A DNA stretch of 64,000 nucleotides from Phycisphaerales bacterium (GTDB lineage: Bacteria > Planctomycetota > Phycisphaerae > UBA1845 > Fen-1342), in assembly GCA_016716475.1 (NCBI GenBank), contig JADJWG010000001.1, positions 1,178,001 to 1,242,000 of the forward strand. The letters run 5' to 3'. The position numbers and the translations under genes are program-made. The notes beneath the pieces are model-generated. The model saw only the letters and a list, made by a program, of their open reading frames with translations. It ran no database searches and was not told where the DNA came from. Below, piece after piece: positions 43,601 to 51,502 of this stretch (position 1 is the first letter of the stretch; each line of letters starts with the position of its first letter).

Positions 43601-44048
43601 GCGCGTGGCCGCTCTTCGAGATACGTGGGGAAATCCGCGCTTGATTTGACTCCCCGGTAAGCGTGGGGAATACTTAATGGGAACGGAGCGCACCGCACTT
43701 CTGTGGAGTGTGGCAGGTCGTTGCCGCATCCAGCGGTATCCGTCTGAAATGCAGCAGTTTCCTTGAAACTCCCACCAGGGAGGGTCCGTGTGCCCTTCGG
43801 GCGCATGGTGTGATTGTGAGAGCCGGATCGGCCACCGATCCTGACGTGAGAACCGCCGCGTCGCGGGGCGAAGCTGCCCGCGGGAGGAAATAAGGCGGAA
43901 CGGACTCACGCATGAGGATCCTTACCGATCCGGCATTTTTTTGCCTGGTGGCATCGCCGGTTGTGACTGCGCATGCGCTACCAGATCACCCTTGTAGCAT
44001 GTCACACCGGGATCCGCACTGCCGGCGCGTCCCGCGTTCGCACGGGCG
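43601..44048 (+). other. 448-bp non-coding stretch with several hairpins (candidate RNA gene)
   Basis: No plausible protein-coding frame. On the plus strand the following stems can be drawn: GTTTC/GAAAC (43757-43769), CTCCC/GGGAG (43769-43782), GTGTGCCC/GGGCGCAT with loop TTC (43788-43806), and GGATCGG/CCGATCC with loop CCA (43825-43841). A GGATC/GATCC stem (43916-43931) with a seven-T run follows. This many stable hairpins ending in a terminator suggests a structured small RNA. I could not match it to RNase P, SRP RNA, tmRNA, 6S or a known riboswitch. Confidence 0.5.
43916..43942 (+). terminator. Intrinsic terminator-like hairpin with T7 tract
   Basis: GGATC (43916-43920), loop CTTACC, GATCC (43927-43931), then GGCA and seven T (43936-43942). 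The stem is short, but the T-tract is clear. It would end the UvrC-like transcript or the candidate RNA. Confidence 0.6.
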
Positions 44049-45374
44049 TTACGCTTTGATCACCTTGTTCGCCGACCGCTTCTTCGACCCCATCGCGTTG
44101 CGGGTATCCACAATCAGGGCGGCGTTGGCGGCGACAAGGTCGTAGTCAATCCGCGAGTGATCGGTCGAAATCAGCACGCAGTCGTACTTCTGGAGATTCG
44201 CGGCGGTGAGCGGCACACTCTTCATGTGCGTGATGTTGTGCTCGCGCATCTCCTTGGCCACCGGGATGTGCGGGTCGTGGTAATCCACTTTCGCGCCGCG
44301 CGCCTGCAGCAGCTCGATCAGCGTGACGGACGGGCTCTCGCGCACATCGTCGACATCCTTCTTGTACGCGAGGCCGAGGATCAGCACCTTGGCGCCCTTG
44401 AGCGCCTTGCCCCGGTCGTTGAGTGCCTCCATCACCCGTAGAACTACGTAATCCGGCATGTGCGTATTGATCTCACCCGCCAGCTCGATGAAGCGCGTCG
44501 GCATGTTGTATTCGCGCGCCTTCCACGAAAGATAGAAGGGATCGATTGGGATGCAGTGCCCGCCGAGCCCCGGACCCGGGTAGAAGGCCTGAAAACCAAA
44601 CGGCTTCGTCTTCGCGGCCGCAATCACCTCCCAGACATCGATGTCCATGCGGTCAAAGAGCATCTTCAGCTCGTTGACCAGCGCGATGTTGACGCACCGG
44701 TACACGTTCTCCACGATTTTGCAGGCCTCGGCTACCTCGGCTTTACCGACCGGTACGATGGTTTCGAGTGCCAGCGCGTAGAGCGCTGCGGCCAGCTTGC
44801 CGCTGGTCGGAGTCACGCCACCCACCACCTTCGGAATCTGGCGTGTGGTGATATCCGTGCGCCCCGGATCCTCGCGCTCCGGCGAGAACGCAAGAAAATA
44901 ATCCTGGTCAATCTTCAGACCGGTCGCATCGAGCATTGGCTTACAGATCTCGCGCGTCGTACCGGGATAAGTGGTCGACTCGAGGATGATCAATTGCCCC
45001 GGCCGCAGCCGCTTGGCGATATCGGCTGTGGTGGCACGCACGTAGGTCATATCGGGTTCACGCATCTTGTCGAGTGGCGTGGGCACCGCGATCATGATCG
45101 CGTCCGGCTCGCCCAGGCGACCCATATCGGCAGTGGGCTCAAACAGCCCCTTCTTGATCTGCTCCTGAAAGTATTTGCCCGGCAGGTGTTCGATGTAGGT
45201 CTTCCCCGCCTTGAGCATCTTGACCTTGCGCTCATCAACGTCGAAGCCCATCATCCGCACGCCGGAGTTGCAGAACTCCCGAACAAGGGGCAGCCCGACG
45301 TAGCCCAAACCCATCACACCTACAAGCACCGACCGGTCCTGAATCTTCTTTGACAGGGCTTCCGAGGTCTTCAT
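44049..45374 (-). CDS. UDP-sugar 6-dehydrogenase (nucleotide sugar dehydrogenase)
   Basis: 441 residues from ATG 45374, with CTGGAG upstream; a longer frame upstream is Arg-rich and not conserved. Rossmann NAD site VGVMGLGYVGLPLVREF, then VPTPLD, ESTTYPGTT, AFSPEREDPGR, KIVENVYRCVNIALVNELK and the catalytic cysteine in GPGLGGHCIPIDPFYL. The C-terminal UDP-binding domain has LGLAYKKDVDDVRESPSV. It matches the UDP-N-acetyl-mannosamine/glucosamine dehydrogenase branch (WbpA/TviB/WecC) that makes uronic-acid sugars for polysaccharides. It may feed the exopolysaccharide pathway at the left end; the exact sugar is not determined. Confidence 0.93.
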   Translation of the reverse strand: MKTSEALSKKIQDRSVLVGVMGLGYVGLPLVREFCNSGVRMMGFDVDERKVKMLKAGKTYIEHLPGKYFQEQIKKGLFEPTADMGRLGEPDAIMIAVPTPLDKMREPDMTYVRATTADIAKRLRPGQLIILESTTYPGTTREICKPMLDATGLKIDQDYFLAFSPEREDPGRTDITTRQIPKVVGGVTPTSGKLAAALYALALETIVPVGKAEVAEACKIVENVYRCVNIALVNELKMLFDRMDIDVWEVIAAAKTKPFGFQAFYPGPGLGGHCIPIDPFYLSWKAREYNMPTRFIELAGEINTHMPDYVVLRVMEALNDRGKALKGAKVLILGLAYKKDVDDVRESPSVTLIELLQARGAKVDYHDPHIPVAKEMREHNITHMKSVPLTAANLQKYDCVLISTDHSRIDYDLVAANAALIVDTRNAMGSKKRSANKVIKA

Positions 45375-45743
45375 GGAATCTCCAGCAGCGCCAGCCACCG
45401 TACTGGGCGTCGCCAACTCGGCGGCGCGCCGATTCTCCGCACACCGCCGACGCCGCAACGGGGGCGCCCGTTCGGTGTGGAACGAACTTATACCTGATCG
45501 GCGAACGCGGCGGCAGGGCTGGAGCATGCTGCATTCACGGCGCGCCGACCTGCACCCGTTGTACCCCCCTTCCCACCATTCCCCTCCCCGATCAAACGCA
45601 AGGGCCGCTCATCCTGGTAAAACACCGAGACAAGCGGCCTTTGACATTTTCCAGCCGATGACGCGTAGCGTCACCGGACCGTGCTCGGCGGAAGTGTCAA
45701 TGCGACACTTCTTCCGGGCGCAGTGCTGACCAGACTCAGTCCC
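45375..45743. other. 369-bp intergenic stretch with three inverted repeats
   Basis: No coding frame. AAGGGCCGCT (45600-45609) pairs with AGCGGCCTTT (45633-45642) over ten positions with one wobble. TGACGC/GCGTCA (45659-45673) and GAAGTGTC/GACACTTC (45691-45711) follow. The last two lie downstream of the small minus-strand gene at 45744 and may end its transcript. The part next to 45374 would hold the promoter of the dehydrogenase gene. Confidence 0.55.
45600..45642 (-). terminator. Possible terminator, long-loop inverted repeat
   Basis: Ten-position inverted repeat (AAGGGCCGCT with AGCGGCCTTT) around a 23-nt loop. On the minus strand it would follow the small secreted gene at 45744-45914. 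The T-run is short in both directions. Confidence 0.35.
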
Positions 45744-45914
45744 TTAGAAGGGGCCGCCCGGCCAAACGCCGAAGAGCTGGTCGAACGAGGCGGCAATACC
45801 GGCGAGATCCGCCACAAAGCGGAACGTCTGCCAGAGGCCACCGCCACCGCAGCCGAACTGGAACAGGATCGGCGCAACACTGACACCCAGGAGCACCTTC
45901 TTGAAACTCGTCAT
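45744..45914 (-). CDS. Small secreted/lipoprotein-like peptide, FQxGC family
   Basis: 56 residues: MTSFKKVLLGVSVAPILFQF then GCGGGGLWQTFRFVADLAG and ending VWPGGPF. A basic start, a short hydrophobic core and a Cys in FGCGG look like a lipoprotein or short export signal. AAGGAGAGAG lies six bases before the ATG. The segment PxLFQxGCGGxxxWQ is shared with the protein at 46259, which is divergent, and more loosely with those at 48710 and 48955. Function unknown. Confidence 0.68.
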   Translation of the reverse strand: MTSFKKVLLGVSVAPILFQFGCGGGGLWQTFRFVADLAGIAASFDQLFGVWPGGPF

Positions 45915-46258
45915 CTGCTCTCTCCTTCAGAGATCGCGGGGCACGACCCCACAGTGACCAAACTTGACCGCTGCCTGGACGGCACCGCGTAGGCAGACGA
46001 TCGCCAATACCTTGGGGGAGTAGTATATGGGCGGGCCAATAGACTTCAAGCGGTTTATCGCTCCGAGTGACAAGTTTTTTTTCTGAAGCTCTCGTTTTCC
46101 AAAAACCAAGGTGACGGTTTTTCGTCATCTCAGCAGAATTCCACTACACCTTCGCATTGACGGTCTGCACCGCTCTCGATACGTTTTCTGGAACTGTGCT
46201 GCGCAATTCGCCACGTTGACGCGATGTCTCATGTCCAAAGCTTCTTAGGAGAAACCAC
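45915..46258. other. AT-richer divergent promoter region between two small FQxGC genes
   Basis: 344 bp without a convincing gene. It is clearly richer in A/T than its surroundings, with an eight-T run near 46074-46082 and runs such as TTTTCCAAAAACC. Such a region would serve promoters for the divergent small genes at 45744 and 46259. No clear -35/-10 pair could be assigned. Confidence 0.5.
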
Positions 46259-46411
46259 ATGAAGAAATCGTTGCTTCTGTTGGCCGCCACCCCCGTTCTC
46301 TTCCAGCTTGGCTGCGGTGGTTCGTGGTGGCAGTCTGCTTTCTGGGTTGCGTTCGGGATCGCCGAAATTACCCAATACGTGGCTGCGCTCGATCAGCTCA
46401 GCATCATCTAA
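46259..46411 (+). CDS. Small secreted/lipoprotein-like peptide, FQxGC family
   Basis: 50 residues: MKKSLLLLAATPVLFQLGCG, then GSWWQSAFWVAFGIAEITQY and ending AALDQLSII. The first 20 residues look like a lipoprotein signal with the Cys in FQLGC. AGGAGA lies seven bases upstream of the ATG. The C-terminal half (xxFxxxIxxxxxxDQL) is similar to that of the gene at 45744 (VADLAGIAASFDQLF). The two are divergent and probably duplicated. Function unknown. Confidence 0.68.
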   Translation: MKKSLLLLAATPVLFQLGCGGSWWQSAFWVAFGIAEITQYVAALDQLSII

Positions 46412-46504
46412 CCACTACCCTCTGCACCCCATCGCAGTTCACAGGCCGGCACTGGCCCGGGGTCAGGCCGGCCTGATTCTTGCATCACATTCCCAGCAAA
46501 AGAT

Positions 46505-47284
46505 TTACGGCCAAAAAACGGCCTGTGGAATATGCCCACGCACGCGCGCCAGCGCGAGCTTGGCCGCGGCGTAGTTGTAGTACTGCCCTTCCAGGACCAC
46601 GTAGAACGTCTCACCACCACGGGGCTCTGGCCGCACATACGCGCGCAATCCACGCCGGCCAAGGTCTGCAACCATCTGTTCGGCATTCTGTCGCTGGGAA
46701 AAAACACCGCACTGCACGGCAAAATGCTCCGCATTCAGGCGCACCCTTCGCCGGGCCAGCTCCCCGTAAGCCCCGCTGCCGTACCGAGAAGCCACCTGGT
46801 CAAAGCGGGTGCGGGCCTCGCGCCACCGTCCGGCGCGCTCGTAGCACAACCCCACGCGATACAGCAGTGCATCCCGCGGCGGTGTTTCCGGCATGCGCTC
46901 CACGGCGGTCAGTAACAACCTGGCCGCCACATCCCATTGCTCATCCTCGAAAAAGAGCACACCGAGGGCCGCGTGGGGTTGCCAGGATAGGTCACCCGAT
47001 CCCGTGTGCTGTGTGGCGAACTGCAGGTCAGCGTACGCTTCGGTCCGCCGCCCCAGCAGCGCCAAGGCCATACCGCGCACATAACGCGCCCGGGACGCTT
47101 CGGCGGGTTTCGCCTGTGCGAGGTAGGCATCCAGATCAGAAACCGCTTGGCCATACTGCTTCGCGCGAAACGCCCGCTCACCATCCACCAGCCGGGTCTC
47201 GACCGACACCGTCGACTGCGGACAACCGGTCAGACCAAGCACGAGCAGCCCGAGGACGGCGACACAACCCATTCGCCTGCGCAT
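46505..47284 (-). CDS. TPR lipoprotein with C-terminal SPOR-like domain
   Basis: 259 residues from ATG 47284; a GTG/ATG eight codons upstream is an alternative. The lipobox is VLGLLVLGLTGC. TPR-like repeats follow (AFRAKQYGQAVSDLDAYLAQ; ARYVRGMALALLGRRTEAYA; RVGLCYERAGRWREARTRF). The C-terminal 75 residues (FAVQCGVFSQRQNAEQMVAD, GLRAYVRPEP, FYVVLEGQYYNYAAAKLAL) form a SPOR domain, which binds denuded glycan strands of peptidoglycan at the septum. Planctomycetes have little or modified peptidoglycan, so the ligand is uncertain. A cell-envelope role is likely. Confidence 0.82.
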   Translation of the reverse strand: MRRRMGCVAVLGLLVLGLTGCPQSTVSVETRLVDGERAFRAKQYGQAVSDLDAYLAQAKPAEASRARYVRGMALALLGRRTEAYADLQFATQHTGSGDLSWQPHAALGVLFFEDEQWDVAARLLLTAVERMPETPPRDALLYRVGLCYERAGRWREARTRFDQVASRYGSGAYGELARRRVRLNAEHFAVQCGVFSQRQNAEQMVADLGRRGLRAYVRPEPRGGETFYVVLEGQYYNYAAAKLALARVRGHIPQAVFWP

Positions 47285-47396
47285 TCGTAAGGTGAACCCT
47301 GTGAACATGCCCGCAAACTACCATGCTCGCCGGTGCCGTGCCACCTCCAGAGCCGGGAAGGGCACAAGACGAGTTTCCCGCCCGCCCCCCATCTGT

Positions 47397-47402
47397 TACA
47401 AC
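47397..47402 (+). promoter_or_regulatory. Possible extended -10 box of mtnA, implying a leaderless transcript
   Basis: TGTTACAAC ends seven bases before the mtnA ATG at 47409. If this is the -10 box, transcription would start at, or within a base of, the A of the ATG, so the message would have no leader. No Shine-Dalgarno sequence is visible before this ATG. Confidence 0.35.
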
Positions 47403-47408
47403 GTACAC

Positions 47409-48509
47409 ATGCACACTTCGGATGCGCACCCGACACTTGCGAGCCCTGGTCTTCATCCTGCGGGATTGCCCGAGACCCTTGCCTGGGTGGGAGGGTCCGA
47501 GGGCCACCTGCGACTGCTCGATCAGACCCGCCTACCGTCTGAAGTCGTGTTTCTCGAGTGCAAAACGGCCGAAGACGTCTGGAACGCCATTCGTGTCCTG
47601 AGCGTACGTGGCGCCCCTGCCATCGGGGTGGCTGCGGCCTTCGGTCTCGTGCTTGGCCTACGGCCCAATCGCGAACAGCCGCGCGCTGCTTTTCTGGCAC
47701 ACCTCGACACGGTCAGTGCCTACCTCCGGGGTTGCCGACCCACAGCGGTGAATCTTGCCTGGGCGCTGGGAGAGATGCGGCTACACGCCTTCGCCACACC
47801 GGGAAACGGCGCCGCCCTCTGGCTGAGCTTGTGGCAATTCGCTCAACACCTCGCTGCGCAGGATGCCGCAACCTGCCGCCGGATCGGTGAATTCGGCGCT
47901 CCCCTCATCCCTGACGGTGGTGGCGTGCTCACGCACTGCAACGCAGGCGCGCTTGCAACCGTGGCCTACGGGACCGCGCTGGCGGCGCTCTATGTCGCGC
48001 ATGAGCAGGGCAAACGGTTCCGCGTGTACGCCGATGAAACCCGCCCATTGCTCCAGGGTGCACGGCTGACCGCTTTTGAACTCGCCGCCGCAGGTCTGGA
48101 TGTCACCGTGCTGTGTGACCATGCCGCCGCCAGTCTCATGCAGTCCGGCCAGGTACAAGCCGTGATTGTCGGAGCAGATCGAATCGCAGCGAACGGCGAC
48201 GTTGCCAACAAGATCGGGACCTATACCGTAGCTCTTGCGGCCCAACGGCACGGAATACCGTTTTATGTGGCCGCACCGCGCAGCACTTTTGACCTATCCC
48301 TCGCGACTGGGGCCGGGATTCCGATCGAGCAGCGGGCGGCCGAAGAAGTGACTCACTTCGCCGGTTTGTCCACCGCGCCGGCGGGCGTGGGGGTCTATAA
48401 CCCCGCATTTGATGTGACGCCTGCCGAGCTCATCACAGCCCTGGTGACGGAACGGGGCCTGATTCAGCCCCCCGCTGCCGACGTGATCCGTACCCTGCTG
48501 GGGCCCTGA
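47409..48509 (+). CDS. mtnA: S-methyl-5-thioribose-1-phosphate isomerase
   Basis: 366 residues from ATG 47409. Methionine salvage enzyme that turns methylthioribose-1-phosphate into methylthioribulose-1-phosphate. Motifs: VRGAPAIGVAAAFG, LTHCNAGALATVAYGTAL with the catalytic Cys, ADETRPLLQGARLTAFEL, IVGADRIAANGDVANKIGTY with the catalytic Asp, and FYVAAPRSTFD. Length is normal for the family. It is an isolated gene: no other salvage genes are adjacent. Confidence 0.94.
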   Translation: MHTSDAHPTLASPGLHPAGLPETLAWVGGSEGHLRLLDQTRLPSEVVFLECKTAEDVWNAIRVLSVRGAPAIGVAAAFGLVLGLRPNREQPRAAFLAHLDTVSAYLRGCRPTAVNLAWALGEMRLHAFATPGNGAALWLSLWQFAQHLAAQDAATCRRIGEFGAPLIPDGGGVLTHCNAGALATVAYGTALAALYVAHEQGKRFRVYADETRPLLQGARLTAFELAAAGLDVTVLCDHAAASLMQSGQVQAVIVGADRIAANGDVANKIGTYTVALAAQRHGIPFYVAAPRSTFDLSLATGAGIPIEQRAAEEVTHFAGLSTAPAGVGVYNPAFDVTPAELITALVTERGLIQPPAADVIRTLLGP

Positions 48510-48594
48510 TGGTGGAGCGGACTCGCCACGGATTCTTGGGATCGTACGGGAGCACGTGCCCCCCAGCGCCTTAACCCGTTGATCGGATGAATGT

Positions 48595-48600
48595 TACAAT
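48595..48600 (+). promoter_or_regulatory. Possible promoter of the small secreted gene at 48710
   Basis: TGTTACAAT with -10 TACAAT (48595-48600); 18 bp upstream lies TTAACC (48571-48576). The leader of about 100 nt holds a 7-bp hairpin, CGCACTC/GAGTGCG (48668-48688), shortly before the ribosome-binding site. Confidence 0.45.
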
Positions 48601-48709
48601 TCTGGGCCTGTCACACTCCACCCCTGCCGCGCCCTTGATGCCCCGCTTGGCGGGACCGTATACTTCGCGCACTCGTGACTTGAGTGCGTTCGCCAGAGGA
48701 GTGCCTCCG

Positions 48710-48931
48710 ATGTCGATCTTCCGTAACCGACGGCTGCTCGCTGCGCTGGTGTGTGTCAGCACGGGCGTCGTCTTCCAGTTCACCCCGGCCTGTACCCAAT
48801 TCGCTGTTCCGGTCGGAGTGCAGGCCTTCAACTTCTGCTCCGTCCTGAACTGCACGGGCGGTTCCTTCTTCAACCTGTGCAGCCCTGTGCCGATCCTGGC
48901 CGACTGCCCCAACATCGTAGTTCCCGAGTAA
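48710..48931 (+). CDS. Small secreted Cys-containing protein
   Basis: 73 residues from ATG 48710; AGAGGAG lies eight bases upstream. Signal peptide: NRRLLAALVCVSTGVVFQF, then TPAC. The mature part has several cysteines (FCSVLNCTGG, NLCSP, LADCPN), which suits disulfide bonding or surface attachment. It shares the VxFQ...C signal end with the genes at 45744 and 46259, and a C...x4-LNC pattern with the next gene (48955). Function unknown. Confidence 0.68.
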   Translation: MSIFRNRRLLAALVCVSTGVVFQFTPACTQFAVPVGVQAFNFCSVLNCTGGSFFNLCSPVPILADCPNIVVPE

Positions 48932-48954
48932 GCAACCCGATCCGGGAGACTGTC

Positions 48955-49221
48955 ATGCGCCGTCTTCATACCACGCTCCTCCGCACGCTCCCGCTTGCGG
49001 CCCTGCTGGGCACGTGTTTCCAGGGTGGCTGTGGCGTCCTGCGTTACGTCAACAATTTCAATCCGTGCGGAACGATCCTCAATTGCGATCCCGTCGCATA
49101 TCGCTTCATCACCTCGGGGTATCAGGGCCCCGGTGTGAATATCGACATTGATCCTGCCTGCACGTTCCCGCCTTTCTGCGACGGGGATCCCTTCGTGGGC
49201 GGCGGCGGCGCGGGCGGCTAA
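48955..49221 (+). CDS. Small secreted Cys/Gly-rich protein, lipoprotein-like
   Basis: 88 residues from ATG 48955, 23 bases after the previous small gene. The signal region is LRTLPLAALLGTCFQGGCG. The mature part is short and acidic with Cys (NPCGTILNCDP; DPACTFPPFCDGDPF) and ends VGGGGAGG. The element NxCGTILNCxP parallels FCSVLNCTGG of the upstream gene, so the two are probably related tandem genes. Function unknown. Confidence 0.68.
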   Translation: MRRLHTTLLRTLPLAALLGTCFQGGCGVLRYVNNFNPCGTILNCDPVAYRFITSGYQGPGVNIDIDPACTFPPFCDGDPFVGGGGAGG

Positions 49222-49311
49222 TCTTCCCGCTCGAAGATTGACAGAACTTTCGCGAGAATTCACCCACGGCACCGCACTCTCCGGTGCCGTGCGATTTCGG
49301 GGTTCTCCGCC

Positions 49312-49317
49312 TACAAT
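49312..49317 (+). promoter_or_regulatory. Possible -10 box of lutABC
   Basis: TACAAT in CCTACAATGCC, 30 bases before the lutA ATG; no clear -35. Same form as the other -10 boxes in the window. Confidence 0.4.
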
Positions 49318-49346
49318 GCCGGCCCACTGCGGGAGCGTGCGCCAGC

Positions 49347-50114
49347 ATGAACGTCGCCCTCTTTGTGACCTGTCTCACGGATACATTCTTCCCGCGCGCC
49401 GGGGAGGCGGTTGTTCGTGTCCTGCGGCACTACGGCTGCCAGGTGTCATTCCCCGCTGCCCAGACCTGCTGCGGACAGCCCGCCTACAACAGCGGCTTCC
49501 ATAACGAGGCGCGCCGACTTGCCGCGCATCTCGTGGACGTTTTCACCGCACACCCCTGTGATTGCATTGTGACGCCTTCGGCCTCGTGCGCCGCCATGGT
49601 GCAGCACCACGGACCGGAGTTGCTCGCCGGTGACCCACACCGCGCGGCAGCCGCCCAGGCCGTTGCCGGACGCACATTTGAATTCGGGCGCTTTCTGCGT
49701 GAGCGTTTGCAGGTCGATATCGCCGCCGCCTTGCAGTGGCGGGAGCCCGTGACGTTTCATTACCCGTGTCACGCGCGCGATTCGTACAGCCCGGCCGAAC
49801 TCCAGGCGTGGCTGACGCCGCCCCTGTGCGGCAGTACGAACTCCGGAGCCCCACTCCGCCTGCCGCTGCATGTAGACCAGTGCTGCGGTTTCGGCGGCCT
49901 GTTCTCGGTGGATTACCCGGAGGTCAGCGGAGCCATGCTCGCCGAGAAGCTCGACGGTCTGGCCGCAACCGGGGCACGGCTGGTCGTCTGCAACGAAGCC
50001 GCTTGCGCTCTGCAACTCGCTGGCGGCGCTCATCGCCGCGGACTGCCGCTGCGCTTTCAACACCTCGCCGAGTGTCTGGCCGAAGCGCTTGGCCTGATGG
50101 AGCCCGAAGCATGA
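49347..50114 (+). CDS. lutA: Lactate utilisation protein A
   Basis: 255 residues from ATG 49347 (MNVALFVTCLTDTFFPR). It carries two CCG domains: AQTCCGQPAYNSGF and DQCCGFGGLFSVD, with further cysteines in FHYPCHARDS and VVCNEAACALQL, the heterodisulfide-reductase-type cofactor site. LutABC oxidises L-lactate to pyruvate in B. subtilis; related operons occur widely. The stop overlaps lutB by four bases (ATGA). Confidence 0.93.
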   Translation: MNVALFVTCLTDTFFPRAGEAVVRVLRHYGCQVSFPAAQTCCGQPAYNSGFHNEARRLAAHLVDVFTAHPCDCIVTPSASCAAMVQHHGPELLAGDPHRAAAAQAVAGRTFEFGRFLRERLQVDIAAALQWREPVTFHYPCHARDSYSPAELQAWLTPPLCGSTNSGAPLRLPLHVDQCCGFGGLFSVDYPEVSGAMLAEKLDGLAATGARLVVCNEAACALQLAGGAHRRGLPLRFQHLAECLAEALGLMEPEA

Positions 50115-51502
50115 GTGGCGGCTTGCAGGACCGCATGGCCGCCGCCACACGCGACAAGCGTGTCATCGGCGCGATCCGTCTCGCCACCTGGCGCAAGGTC
50201 GAGAAGCGCGAGACGGCCCTGGCGTCACTGCCCCACGCCGACGACCTGCGCGCCCGGGCCGCCCAGATCCGTCGCCACACGATCGAGCACCTCCCGCGCT
50301 ATCTCGGCCAGTTCGCCGAACGTGTCGCGGCCGCCGGAGGGCACGTGCATTTTGCGGCGAACGCCGCAGTGGCCTGCCAGATCATCACGAAACTGGCCGC
50401 GGCGCGTACCCTGCGGCTCGCCGTGAAATCCAAGAGCATGACGTCGGAGGAGATTCATCTGAACGCCGCGCTCGAGGCGCAGGGCGTCCAGGTGGTGGAA
50501 ACGGACCTTGGCGAGTTCATCGTCCAGATTGACCGCGACCGGCCGAGCCACATCATCACGCCGATCATTCACAAAGATCGCAAGCAGGTCGCCGAGGCGA
50601 TGGTGCGGGAACTGGGCTGTGAATACAGCGAGGACCCCCAGGTACTCAGCATGATCGCGCGCCACCACTTGCGCGACATTTTCCGCCGTTGCGATCTGGG
50701 TATCAGTGGCGTCAACTTCGGCATCGCCGAGAGCGGAACGCTCTGCCTCATCACCAACGAGGGCAACGGGCGGCTCACCACTACGCGCCCGCGCGTGCAT
50801 GTCGCCCTGATGGGAATCGAAAAGGTGATTCCACGGCTCACCGACCTGCCCGTCTTCCTGAAGCTGATTTCCCGCGCCAGCGGCGGCCAGGCCATGAGCG
50901 TATACACCACGCTCATCACCGGCCCGCGTAAACCGTCCGATCGCGACGGCCCCGAGGAATTGCACGTCGTCATCATGGACAACGGGCGCAGCGGGATCCT
51001 CAACGGTCCCGCCGCGGAAGTATTGAACTGTATTCGCTGTGGCGCCTGCCTGAATGCCTGCCCGGTCTACCGCAACACGGGTGGGCATGCGTACGACAGC
51101 GTTTACCCCGGCCCGATCGGCGCGCTCATCACGCCGCTGCTCTTCGGCCCCGCGCACGCCGAGCTTCCGCGGGCCTCGAGCCTGTGCGGGGCGTGCAAGG
51201 TGGCGTGCCCCGTGAACATCGACATCCCCGCGCTGCTTGTGCGGCTGCGGCATCTGTCGCGCGGGCAACAGCCGTGGTCCAAACGCCTGCTGATGCAGCT
51301 CTGGTCGCGGGCGATGTCCTCGCCGACCCTCTACCGCTGGGGGCAATACCTGCTGCGCGGGATCGTCGCGGACGACGGCACGGGCTGGGCGACCCGTGGC
51401 CCCGGACCGCTTGGGGCTTGGACGACCCAACGCGACTTGCTCCGCCCGGCCGCTCGTTCTTTCCGCGAACGCTGGCGCGAGGAACTCCGCGATGACGCCT
51501 GA
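50111..51502 (+). CDS. lutB: Lactate utilisation protein B (iron-sulfur protein)
   Basis: 463 residues. The LUD domain has HVHFAANAAVACQIITKL, AVKSKSMTSEEIHLNAALE and DLGISGVNFGIAESGTLCL. Two [4Fe-4S] motifs follow: CIRCGACLNACPVYRNTGGH and SSLCGACKVACPVNIDIP. Known LutB works with LutA and LutC in lactate oxidation. It starts inside the lutA stop and overlaps lutC by 11 bases. Confidence 0.95.
   Translation: MSGGLQDRMAAATRDKRVIGAIRLATWRKVEKRETALASLPHADDLRARAAQIRRHTIEHLPRYLGQFAERVAAAGGHVHFAANAAVACQIITKLAAARTLRLAVKSKSMTSEEIHLNAALEAQGVQVVETDLGEFIVQIDRDRPSHIITPIIHKDRKQVAEAMVRELGCEYSEDPQVLSMIARHHLRDIFRRCDLGISGVNFGIAESGTLCLITNEGNGRLTTTRPRVHVALMGIEKVIPRLTDLPVFLKLISRASGGQAMSVYTTLITGPRKPSDRDGPEELHVVIMDNGRSGILNGPAAEVLNCIRCGACLNACPVYRNTGGHAYDSVYPGPIGALITPLLFGPAHAELPRASSLCGACKVACPVNIDIPALLVRLRHLSRGQQPWSKRLLMQLWSRAMSSPTLYRWGQYLLRGIVADDGTGWATRGPGPLGAWTTQRDLLRPAARSFRERWREELRDDA

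Noticed and set aside
43601..43942. 6S RNA, RNase P RNA or tmRNA in the non-coding locus
   Set aside because: CCTTGAAAC resembles part of the 6S RNA closing stem, but the rest of the fold and length do not fit; the conserved cores of RNase P and tmRNA are absent.
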